64,000 bases of DNA from contig CM043944.1 in assembly GCA_014529385.2 (NCBI GenBank), forward strand, positions 85,029,884-85,093,883. Direction: 5' to 3'. The position numbers and the translations under genes were made by a program. Of this stretch, positions 39,089 to 48,199 are shown piece after piece. Below the pieces are notes generated by a model. That model made no database searches, had not been told where the DNA came from, and worked only from the letters and a program-made list of their open reading frames with translations. The stretch is from Adiantum capillus-veneris (taxonomy: Eukaryota > Streptophyta > Polypodiopsida > Polypodiales > Pteridaceae). Numbering within the stretch: the stretch's first letter is position 1; each line of letters opens with the position of its first letter.

Positions 39089-39528
39089 CCACTAATTCTG
39101 AGATATTTGAACACCATCTACTATAGTGGCTTGATATGAACTTTCTATTCCAATGAAGAAGTGGATTAAGAACTAGTTGAGGATTGGATTTTCTTGGAGT
39201 CGGTCCCCCCTCCAAAAGGACTTTGTATTATGATTTTCTCAATGGGACCTTTGATAACAATACAAGTTTGTGCTCTTGTGGAGATTTTTGTGAACCAAGA
39301 AGATGATGAGATTCATGATTCAATGGTGTAAGCCTCCTTTCTAGGTCCTAAACACCCCATCTAGGAGAATGAACTACGGATGGAGGTAGATGAGGGTGAA
39401 AAAGGTAAGCAAAGAAGTAGTATTTTGTATATTCTTACTCCATGAGCAAGCTTTTAGCATAGCTAGAATAATAGAGAAGAAGAAGAAGAACTCTAATGCT
39501 TGGATTTTCATCCATATCAGAAAGCCGT

Positions 39529-39707
39529 TGTGAGCGGGATGAAAACACACACAGCGCCTCTATAACGACCCGACACACACTCTTGGGAAGATACACACAC
39601 ACACACTATGGGGCACCACTCGGCTTACACAACACACCTGGCCGAGACAAGGAACACACCTCTGGAGTGAGAGGAGAGAGACTATCCACTTGCCCACTCC
39701 ACACAGA

Positions 39708-39747
<40 letters not shown>

Positions 39748-40675
39748 CTCAGCTCAAAAAAGGAGAACTTCTAATGTTTAGATACAAATGAGCTTGGGCC
39801 AACACCAATGGGGCAAACAGCTCACACAATATGGGTAAAAGATACCATATACAATCACAAATTGGAGAAGAAGCTTCACTCACCAGAGAAGATTACACAG
39901 AAAAACAGCAGAAAAAGAGTGAGGAATTTGGAAAAATGGACAGTGCCATCACGTCCGGAACGGCCCAAAACCCCAGTCTACAATGTCAAAGTGCTCAAAT
40001 CCGACCTCGGATGAGCAGTTTACGACCAAAACAGGCTCCAAAAACACCAAAAACACACCTGCGGCTGTTCCTCCTCTCCTCTCCACGTTTTTTCTGGTCT
40101 TCTCTCTGTTTTTTCAGTTCCCACACTTAGCTTTATTACTTGGGTACCCTTGGCCTTTTAGAAACGGACCCCGAACAGGCCAAAAGCTGACCTCGCAGTG
40201 CATAGTTGTCACCTTTTTGCATCATTCGCACACCTGGCACTCAGCTTTTTTCCACTAATGCATCTCGCCACCACGTGAAGTGGCCCCAAAAAGGGGTCCT
40301 CATGATGACCTTTCTGCATAATTATCACACGGAAACACTCACGTTGTGTCCGTACTCATCCACGTGCAAATATTGACCCCGTTCGCCCTCCTGACGCCAC
40401 TAGATGCCATCTGACGCACCTGCTTACCTCATGTCGTCGGCCCGCCGATAGCTTCCTCAAGAAGTTTTACGCGCTATAAACTCCTCATTATTGTAGAAAA
40501 ACACAGTGGTACTGGTAATAGTGAAAATCGATGCACTATGTACATGCTGTCCTACCTGTACACATGTGGGCCCCACATAACCACCTGGCTCTAGAAAATG
40601 GGCAATCCTTTATTTGATGCACCATGCATGTATATGTACATATGCGCAATCCCTTGCTCCAAAAAACTCCTAACA
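39529..40675 (-). repeat. 3' LTR of gypsy A
   Basis: 1147 bp; on the plus strand it starts TGTGAGCGGG and ends CCTAACA. By eye it differs from the other LTR by about 25 substitutions, one 8-bp deletion and different CA-run lengths, so roughly 2% divergence. A CA run lies at about 39713-39742. Confidence 0.9.
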
Positions 40676-40695
40676 TAATTTTCCCATCCCCTAGC
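40676..40695 (-). promoter_or_regulatory. Polypurine tract of gypsy A
   Basis: On the minus strand AGGGGATGGGAAAATTA lies directly before the 3' LTR, the position where second-strand DNA synthesis is primed. Confidence 0.75.
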
Positions 40696-40703
40696 CTGCT
40701 AGA

Positions 40704-43700
40704 TCATTCATGATCAGCACCAGCAAAGAGAGATATGAGACTCGCCGCATCATAGGTCTCCTCATCCTTCACAGACATCCCTCGCTCTTCAGAAAACTCA
40801 TCTTGCTCCACCATCATCAACCTGGCATGATACAACTTAAGACGCAATCCATTTACCCTTGACGTATGTAAAATCCCATCCAGGTTAGCCAACGGATATG
40901 TACCATTCGGGAAACACTCCACTACCTTGAAAGGGCCTTCCCACTTAATTTGAAACTTCTTTTGGAAGGTGTTGTCCAGTTTGCTGTTGTAGTGCAAAAC
41001 CAAGTCATGCTTCTTGATACCCTTACTTTTGACCTTTTCATTTATCTTTGCCAAAGCCTTATCCTGCATCTGCCCATAATGCTCCAATGCGCTCATCCTA
41101 TCCAACTGGACCTCTTGTAACTGCAAGAGCCTCTCTTTGAATGCATCACTAGGTGGCCCAAGCAACTTCTCTAACATCTTGACTGCAGGCAACTCTACCT
41201 CCACAGGCAATAGTGCTTCCTTTCCATACACCAAATGAAATGGAGTAAACCCTGTACCTGTCTTCACCGAAATACGGTAAGCCCATAATGCACTAGGCAA
41301 TTCCAAATCCCAATTCTTTCCTTGGTGCTCTGTCACTTTAGAAAGAATTTGTACCAACTCACCATTGAATCTTTCATTTAAGCCATTACACTGTGGGTAA
41401 TAAGGAGTGGTATGCTGGTGCTTAATCTTCATCTTTGTGCATAAGAAGTCTAGCAGTTTAGCTTTTAATCCTGGCCCCTTATCTGAAAGTAGCTCTAATG
41501 GCACCCCAAACTTGCAACATATTTCATCATACACAAATTTTTCCACATCCTTTGCAGTGATCTGTTTTACTGCTATAGCCTCTGCCCATCTAGAAAGATA
41601 GTCCACTGTCGTCAAAATATAGCTTTTGCCCCTGCTTGTGATAGGTAACGGGCCTATTGCATCAATCCCCCACTTTTCAAACACATCAAACGCCATAATG
41701 GTTTTTCGTAGCTCTGGCTTCAACACTCTCTTCCCAAATGCTTGACACCTATTGCAAGACCTACACCAATGGTGAACATCCTTGTGCAAACTAGGCCATA
41801 CATACCCCTCTTGCAAAATCTTATGCAAGGTGATCTTTAGAGCAAAATGGCCACCACATGCGCCTTCATGATTCTCTTCCAACACTCTGTAAAGCTCCTC
41901 CCGCCAAGGTACACGTCTCAACACGAGATCAGCCCCTTTCATGTATAAGACATCACCAATCAATTTGTACTTGTATGCTCTACGCACAAAGCCATACTTC
42001 TTAGACTTTTGAATCTCCTTTGGAATGATTCCTATTAGCAAAAACTCCTCTTCTTGAGCCAAACTTTCCCGGCCATGATAAAGAGGTAAATTGGTCCTCA
42101 ACACGAATAGCTCCCCAATCATGCCTTGAGCTGCTTCATGTGCCTCTCCATTTAGAGCACGTTCAATGTGTCTGATGCTCCATGCTTCGAACTTTTTTAA
42201 CAGGCCTTTAATTCTGAAGCACATTTCCTTCAATGAGGTGTTCTTGCTCTTCCACACACCCAGCACTTGCTTCACCACTAACAAGGCATCACCTTTTATG
42301 CTCAACCTTCGAACCCCATGCTTCAAACAAATGTGTAATCCGGCTTCCAATGTAGCATATTCAGCCTCATTGTTACTATGCGCATCCAATTTGAACCCTC
42401 TCTTGCATACTAGCTTCCCCTCTGGATCATAAAGTGCTATACCCCCTGAAGCTGCATCGTGGCTCTTTCTGTATGAACCGTCAAAGAACAACACATGTGC
42501 ATTGCTGATCTGTGGCACTTCTTCAACTACCTCCCCCTCTTCCTTAACAATAAGGGGATTCTCCTTGTAGGTCAACAAATCAGCTAGGGTAGCCCTTGTA
42601 CTATCTTCCACTAGAAAAGAGAACTCAAACTCTTGCAGCTCAATTACCCATTTCTTCACCACATTTGACATGTTAGTACCATTAATAAACTGTGGCAAAA
42701 AGGCATAACTCATCAAGAAAACAAAAGGCCGTGGTAGCAAGTAATGACGAAATCGCCGACAAGCAAATATTACACTGGCCATCACTAGCTCTACTTCCGA
42801 TAACTTTCTCTCCGCTACCAAATTCACTCGGCTTGCACAATACACTGGCCTCATATAATGGCTGCCCTTCCCCTTTTGCAATAGCATAGCTCCAATGGCA
42901 TCATCCCCTACTGATGGACTTACATAAAAAACTTTCTCCCAATCAGGAGCCTGCATGGCTGACAAACCCCCTAACACCTCTTGAAACACTTCTTCACACT
43001 TGTCATCCCATTGCAATGGATCATGCTTTGCCACTTGTTGTAATGGATAAAGAAGCTGCGAAGACAATGGAATAAACCGTGCCATGTACTTCACTTTGTG
43101 TATAAAGGTTGCCAATTGCTTCATACTCATAGGTGATGGAAGAAGAATAATAGACTTCACCTTATCTGGATCAGCCTCAATGCCATTTTCTGACACCATA
43201 TGGCCCAATAACTTCACCCTTGGATGTGCTAGATGACATTTCTTTGGATTTAGTTGTCCTCCACATTCATCATATCGAGCCAATACCATCTGCAGCTTCT
43301 CATGGTGATCAGCCCTACTGCTATAGACACAGACCTCATCCATAAAAGCTTTAACACAACTACCAATGAATGGTTCCAACACCCAATTTGCTCTCTCTTG
43401 ATAGAAGGAAGGTCCATTTGACAACCCAAATGGCAATACTGTGTAGCAATAGCAACCCCATGGCGTGATAAAAGTTGTCTTTGTGCGGTCTTTAAGAGCA
43501 ATCTTCAATTGAAAATAGCCTGAAAAACCATCACACACACTGTACCTCTCATAACCTGCCAGTGAATCTAAGATCTGATCGATGAATGGAAGAGGATATG
43601 GGTTCTTCTTAGTGGCTGCGTTTAAGGGTTTAAAATCCACACAAATTCTCCACTTCCCATCCTTCTTTGGACTGACTACTACTGGACTCACCCATTCTGT

Positions 43701-45680
43701 GGTCTCCACAGGGACTATGAACCCTGCCTTCAACAACTTGTCCACCTCTTCTCGCAAGGCTTCCATTTGCTCTTGACCCATCCTTCTTAGCCTTTGCCGC
43801 ACTGGCTTAGCACCTTCTTTCAGCTCTATATGCATCTCTTCACCCTTGAACCCTCTGATCTCTTCATATGAAGTAATGAACAAATCAGGAAAACTAGCCA
43901 GCATATGCAAATATATATCCTTCTCCATAGCTGAGAGGTCTCCACTAATCATTTGTGTCATTAATTCCTGCTTCTTTGACAACTCAACCTTGGTTTGCAT
44001 CAGCCCTTCAATCACTTCATAAGGCCCTTCACTTTCATCTTCAACCTCATTCGCAAATGTAACTAAACCAATCTCCTGGATTTCTTTGTCCATCAAAAGA
44101 AATGCAACATCAGTATCCTCATCACTGCTGGTAGTGCTATCACTGTCCTCATCTATCACCATCGAAGGGTCTTCATCACTAGACTCGTCCTCATCTTCAT
44201 AAAGCTCCTCTAATCGTTTCCTTGTGTCCATATTATAAAGCTTCTTGGTACCTGTCTTTCCATAGAGGCTAATCGTACCATGTCGCCAATCTTGAACAGC
44301 TCCCACTGCACATAACCATGGTCTGCCCAGTATAATAGGATATGCTCCCAACCCTGCTGGCATCACATGAAAATCAACCATTGCCTTTGCATCATATGCC
44401 TCCACTTCTAAGCTCTTTACAACACCCAAGCATTTTACTTTTTGATGGTTTGCCAATCTGATCCGAAACCCTGACACCCCAGCCACTGTGAGACCCATCT
44501 TCTCAACGCATGAGTGTGTTATGATGCATATTTGGGCTCCGCCATCCACATAACCTTGTCCCAAATTTTTCCTTTTATGCCACACATCTACTATTGGACA
44601 AATGTCTGGTAGCTCATCCATTGCCAACACCTTTACTGAACCTCTCTCTGGCTCTTTCTCCATTGGGTTAACCATCCTCTTCCACTGTCGCTTTAGCTTA
44701 GGCACCATCTCTATAAGCTGCCCAAAAGTAACATCTGCCTTCCTGCTCAACAGATCCTCCCTCAAGTCATAGCTTAATTGCCCATCCCCTAGTGGAAAAT
44801 CTGAAACATGAAACTTTCGACGAGCTCTCCTTTTCCTCTTGGCCTTGACATCCTCGCCTTCATGGGTCTTTCCTTTCTTCTTACTAGGACCTGGGGCACT
44901 TCTTCCTTCCTTTTCCTCTGTGGTCCTCTTCCCAATACGCATCACTAATGTATCCTCTAGCTTTGATGCCTTCTCCACGGTGACTACACTTAGCACTTTT
45001 GTCTTTCCCTTTTCCTCCTGGGTCAGTCCACTGGTTCCTTCGTCTCCCTTAATTTCGATGCCATAATCATTTGACCTAGTTAGCACCTGTCTTGGCAATG
45101 GATACATGTCTCCCCCCATCCTTGGTGGCTTATCACATTGCGGGCTGATGTGACCCAACTCTCCACAATTATAACATGTGGGCGTCTGCCTCCAAAACCT
45201 ACCATTGCTTTGTCCAACACCATTCCTAGGCCTTTCTTCACCTCCTTGATGATTTGCAAACCTCCCTCGACCTCGATTATTTCCCACTTGACCTAGCATG
45301 TTTAGGCTGAGATTCTTCATCAAATCTACCATTTGCCTCATGTCTTGCCTTAGCCCATCATCTTGCACTGCTGTAGTGACCACTGCTGGCATAACCTGAG
45401 TAGTAACAGGAACCACTGGTTCATGATGAACCACTGACATGCGCCCTTGTAAAGACTCTATAGGCTGAAATTCAGACCTCATTGGCAAAGACTCCACCCC
45501 TAACTGGCTCATTTTCCTCATCTTCCACTCTTTGTTCCTTGCTACCTCTAGTGCATCCTCATATGTCCTAGGCTTCTTTAGCTCCACTCTCCAACGTATA
45601 TTCTCCCAAAGACCGGCCAAGAACCTGTCCTTCTTCATCATGTCAGGCGGGGGTACCTGTGGTGCTAAAGCCTTGCACAT
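40704..45680 (-). CDS. Gypsy A polyprotein: gag C-terminus, protease, RT, RNase H, archaeal-type RNase H, integrase
   Basis: One open frame of 1658 codons. CCHC knuckle CYNCGELGHISPQC near residue 168. Protease YVDGGAQICII with Asp379, DGG instead of DSG/DTG. Reverse transcriptase about 640-800 with YSVCDGFSGYFQLKIA and FMDEVCVYS (Asp781, Glu782, where DD is usual). The native RNase H (about 905-1000) lacks its first Asp (FYVSPSVGDDAIGAM). A second, archaeal-type RNase H starts with FFDGS (Asp1067) and NNEAEY; its last acidic position looks replaced (ALNGEAHEAA). The integrase has a HHCC region (HEGACGGH, CRSCNRC) and Asp1340, Asp1400 and Glu1436. The frame begins immediately after the TGA that ends the gag piece, so the ATG at 45680 is probably not a natural start. 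Confidence 0.92.
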   Translation of the reverse strand: MCKALAPQVPPPDMMKKDRFLAGLWENIRWRVELKKPRTYEDALEVARNKEWKMRKMSQLGVESLPMRSEFQPIESLQGRMSVVHHEPVVPVTTQVMPAVVTTAVQDDGLRQDMRQMVDLMKNLSLNMLGQVGNNRGRGRFANHQGGEERPRNGVGQSNGRFWRQTPTCYNCGELGHISPQCDKPPRMGGDMYPLPRQVLTRSNDYGIEIKGDEGTSGLTQEEKGKTKVLSVVTVEKASKLEDTLVMRIGKRTTEEKEGRSAPGPSKKKGKTHEGEDVKAKRKRRARRKFHVSDFPLGDGQLSYDLREDLLSRKADVTFGQLIEMVPKLKRQWKRMVNPMEKEPERGSVKVLAMDELPDICPIVDVWHKRKNLGQGYVDGGAQICIITHSCVEKMGLTVAGVSGFRIRLANHQKVKCLGVVKSLEVEAYDAKAMVDFHVMPAGLGAYPIILGRPWLCAVGAVQDWRHGTISLYGKTGTKKLYNMDTRKRLEELYEDEDESSDEDPSMVIDEDSDSTTSSDEDTDVAFLLMDKEIQEIGLVTFANEVEDESEGPYEVIEGLMQTKVELSKKQELMTQMISGDLSAMEKDIYLHMLASFPDLFITSYEEIRGFKGEEMHIELKEGAKPVRQRLRRMGQEQMEALREEVDKLLKAGFIVPVETTEWVSPVVVSPKKDGKWRICVDFKPLNAATKKNPYPLPFIDQILDSLAGYERYSVCDGFSGYFQLKIALKDRTKTTFITPWGCYCYTVLPFGLSNGPSFYQERANWVLEPFIGSCVKAFMDEVCVYSSRADHHEKLQMVLARYDECGGQLNPKKCHLAHPRVKLLGHMVSENGIEADPDKVKSIILLPSPMSMKQLATFIHKVKYMARFIPLSSQLLYPLQQVAKHDPLQWDDKCEEVFQEVLGGLSAMQAPDWEKVFYVSPSVGDDAIGAMLLQKGKGSHYMRPVYCASRVNLVAERKLSEVELVMASVIFACRRFRHYLLPRPFVFLMSYAFLPQFINGTNMSNVVKKWVIELQEFEFSFLVEDSTRATLADLLTYKENPLIVKEEGEVVEEVPQISNAHVLFFDGSYRKSHDAASGGIALYDPEGKLVCKRGFKLDAHSNNEAEYATLEAGLHICLKHGVRRLSIKGDALLVVKQVLGVWKSKNTSLKEMCFRIKGLLKKFEAWSIRHIERALNGEAHEAAQGMIGELFVLRTNLPLYHGRESLAQEEEFLLIGIIPKEIQKSKKYGFVRRAYKYKLIGDVLYMKGADLVLRRVPWREELYRVLEENHEGACGGHFALKITLHKILQEGYVWPSLHKDVHHWCRSCNRCQAFGKRVLKPELRKTIMAFDVFEKWGIDAIGPLPITSRGKSYILTTVDYLSRWAEAIAVKQITAKDVEKFVYDEICCKFGVPLELLSDKGPGLKAKLLDFLCTKMKIKHQHTTPYYPQCNGLNERFNGELVQILSKVTEHQGKNWDLELPSALWAYRISVKTGTGFTPFHLVYGKEALLPVEVELPAVKMLEKLLGPPSDAFKERLLQLQEVQLDRMSALEHYGQMQDKALAKINEKVKSKGIKKHDLVLHYNSKLDNTFQKKFQIKWEGPFKVVECFPNGTYPLANLDGILHTSRVNGLRLKLYHARLMMVEQDEFSEERGMSVKDEETYDAASLISLFAGADHE

Positions 45681-46040
45681 TCACTCCCATGCCAATGAAA
45701 ACTTACGTATGTACGCATCTACTGGCTCACCTTCCTTTTGCACCAAAGCCTGTACTTCTTGCCACACCTTGTCGAGATCTTCTATCTTCACAAACTCCAC
45801 TTCCAACCCATGTCGTCGATTGTCCCAACTCAACCTTACAGGTGGATCAGCCACACGCAACTCCTCTTCAAATGCTTTAGACCAAACTCGTGCATCACTC
45901 TTCAAACAAATTTGGAGAAGGCGTAACATTTGCGTAGGTTCATGAATCTGGTTGCTAATGCAGGCAACCTCCATCTTTTCCAAAAATTCTTCCACATCTT
46001 CATCACTTCTTCCATGAAACTTGGGATAAGAGAAAGCCAT
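45681..46040 (-). CDS. Gypsy A gag, N-terminal part
   Basis: 119 codons from MAFSYPKFHGRSDEDVEEFL to FSLAWE, then TGA (45681-45683), then the polyprotein continues in the same frame. It is the N-terminal part of a Retrotrans_gag domain, which forms the particle. Aligned with gypsy B (HFVKAFDALWTKW) the stop falls inside the domain. It is more likely a nonsense change (for example from a Trp codon) than a programmed stop, although read-through of UGA cannot be excluded. Confidence 0.85.
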   Translation of the reverse strand: MAFSYPKFHGRSDEDVEEFLEKMEVACISNQIHEPTQMLRLLQICLKSDARVWSKAFEEELRVADPPVRLSWDNRRHGLEVEFVKIEDLDKVWQEVQALVQKEGEPVDAYIRKFSLAWE

Positions 46041-47063
46041 GGCTACCCAAATTATGATGCTTTGAGAACCCCTTCAAACACACGTGCAAGAACCCAAAAC
46101 TTTTCACTACCCAATCCCCAGAAACTTCAATGGAGCTCAGCTTTAGATAAGGACAAACACATGCACATCAAATGAGTTTTCATAGTTAATCATCGGAATG
46201 ACAACAGGCAAAGGACAAACATAAAGACTATGCGCTGCTGGAAAAAGATCTTCCTGGACACATGAACATTAATCTGAATTCTTTGAGTTAAATGAAAAGG
46301 AGTGAACTGAGGGCCATTTTGATCATCCATTAAAGCCAACCATGAAGCTCCCAAGAAAGCACACCCGTCTTATCCTCTGATTTTGCCAAAATTTCAGCAG
46401 CATAACAGCATAAAATGGCTCAAAAGACCAAAAGACCAGCCATCATAACTTGGAAAAATTTTGACAGAGTTTCCTGAGAAGTAGAGCAGTAGGAACCCAA
46501 AATATAGACTATCTATGTATGCATAAACTGTCAACAATAGAACCCGAGCATCAAGTAGGACTCACTAGTACATAGCCTATGGCGAGGTCACAAAAAGGGT
46601 GCTCCAGCTACCTGTATCACCGAAAGGATCTCCACATTTGAGAATCCCCCAGCTCAATAAAAACCTCACGCTATCAACCCTCACACGAAGGCTAATGCAA
46701 ATCGCGTATAGTCAAGTCTCAGAAATGACTATCTTCCAGACCAAGTCTCAGAAATGGCTGGGACTGCCAAATACAACCAAGTATGGCTCCACAAATGCGT
46801 ACAATGGCAGTTTCCACAAGTAACGTACAATCCAGCAGACAATGCGCTCAAATAGGCGTCAAGTGATGCATATCCACAACAACTGCAAGTGACATCCCTG
46901 CTAGTATATCACTGTACTCCAGCTACCTGTAACTGTGTGAATCACCTGTACCTGTACCTGTCCCTGTAACCTGTAATCTGCAACCTGTAATCCCGAATCT
47001 CGAAGCTTGAAGCTCGAAGCAGAAGGTACTCAAAGAAGATCCTCCGTGGGGGCACCAAAAGAA
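46041..47063 (-). other. Leader of gypsy A
   Basis: One kilobase between LTR and gag without coding evidence. Just inside the LTR the minus strand reads TTTTGGTGCCCCCACGGAGG. The TGG start is as expected for pairing with a tRNA CCA end, and gypsy B has a similar TGGTGCCC string. The tRNA is not initiator Met; I cannot name it. Near 46920-46990 a short motif close to TACCTGT/ACCTGTA is repeated several times. Confidence 0.65.
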
Positions 47064-48199
47064 TGTGAGCGGGATGAAAACACACACAGCGCCTCTATAA
47101 CAACCCGACACACACTCTTGGGAAGATACACACACACACTATGGGGCACCACTCGGCTTACACAACACACCTGGCCGAGACAGGGAACACACCTCTGGAG
47201 TGAGAGGAGAGAGACTATCCACTTGCCCACTCCACACAGAGACACACACACACACACACACAAAAACTCAGCTCAAAAAAGGAGAACTTCTGATGTTTAG
47301 ATACAAATGAGCTTGGGCCAACACCAATGGGGCAAACAGCTCACACAATATGGGTAAAAGATACCAGATACAATCACAAATTGGAGAAGAAGCTTCACTC
47401 ACCAGAGAAGATTACACAGAAAAACAGCAGAAAAAGAGTGAGGAATTTGGCAAAATGGACAGCGCCATCGCGTCCGGAACGGCCCAAAACCCCAGTCTAC
47501 AATGTCAAAGTGCTCAAATCCGACCTCGGATGAGCAGTTTACGGCCAAAACAGGCTCCAAAAACACCAAAAACACACCTGCGGCTGTTCCTCCTCTCCTC
47601 TCCACGTTTTTTCTGATCTCTCTGTGTTTTCAGTTCCCACATTTAGCTTTATTACTTGGGTACCCTTGGCCTTCTAGATGACCTCAAACGGACCCCGAAC
47701 AGGCCAAAAACTGACCTCGCAGTGCATAGTTGTCACCTTTTTGCATCATTCGCACACTTGGCACTCAGATTTTTTCCACTAATGCATCTCGCCACCACGT
47801 GAAGTGGCCCCAAAAAGTGGTCCTCATGATGACCTTTCTACATAATTATCACAAGGAAACACCCACGTTGTGTCCGTACTCATCCACGTGCAAATATTGA
47901 CCCCGTTCGCCCTCCTGACGCCACTAGATGCCATCTGACGCACCTGCTTACCTCATGTCGTCGGCCCGCGGATAGCTTGCTCAAGAATTTTTACGTGCTA
48001 TAAACTCCTCATTATTGTAGAAAAACACAGTGGTACTGGTAATAGTGAAAATCGATGCACTATGTACATGCTGTCCTACATGTACACATGTGGGCCCCAC
48101 ATAACCACCTGGCTCTAGAAAATGGGCAATCCTTTATTTGATGCACCATGCATGTATATGTACACATGCGTAATCCCTTGCTCCAAAAAACTCGTAACA
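47064..48199 (-). repeat. 5' LTR of gypsy A
   Basis: 1136 bp, same ends as the 3' LTR. It holds the promoter of the element. The CA run (about 47240-47262) is shorter than in the other LTR. Confidence 0.9.

Larger units (their letters stand above)
39529..48199 (-). mobile_element. Gypsy A: near-complete Ty3/gypsy (Tat-type) retrotransposon
   Basis: The element is 8.67 kb and reads on the minus strand: 5' LTR (48199-47064), primer site, 1-kb leader, gag, protease, reverse transcriptase, RNase H, a second archaeal-type RNase H, integrase, polypurine tract, 3' LTR (40675-39529). Integrase after polymerase is the Ty3/gypsy order, and the second RNase H is known from the plant Tat/Ogre group. No chromodomain is visible. 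CCGT flanks both ends (39525-39528 and 48200-48203), a 4-bp match where 5 bp is usual. The only visible coding break is one TGA in gag. Confidence 0.92.

Noticed and set aside
41407-45880. Plus-strand frames inside gypsy A (for example 41407-41601, 42166-42432, 44839-45066, 45532-45945)
   Set aside because: They are antisense shadows of the continuous minus-strand polyprotein with recognised domains.
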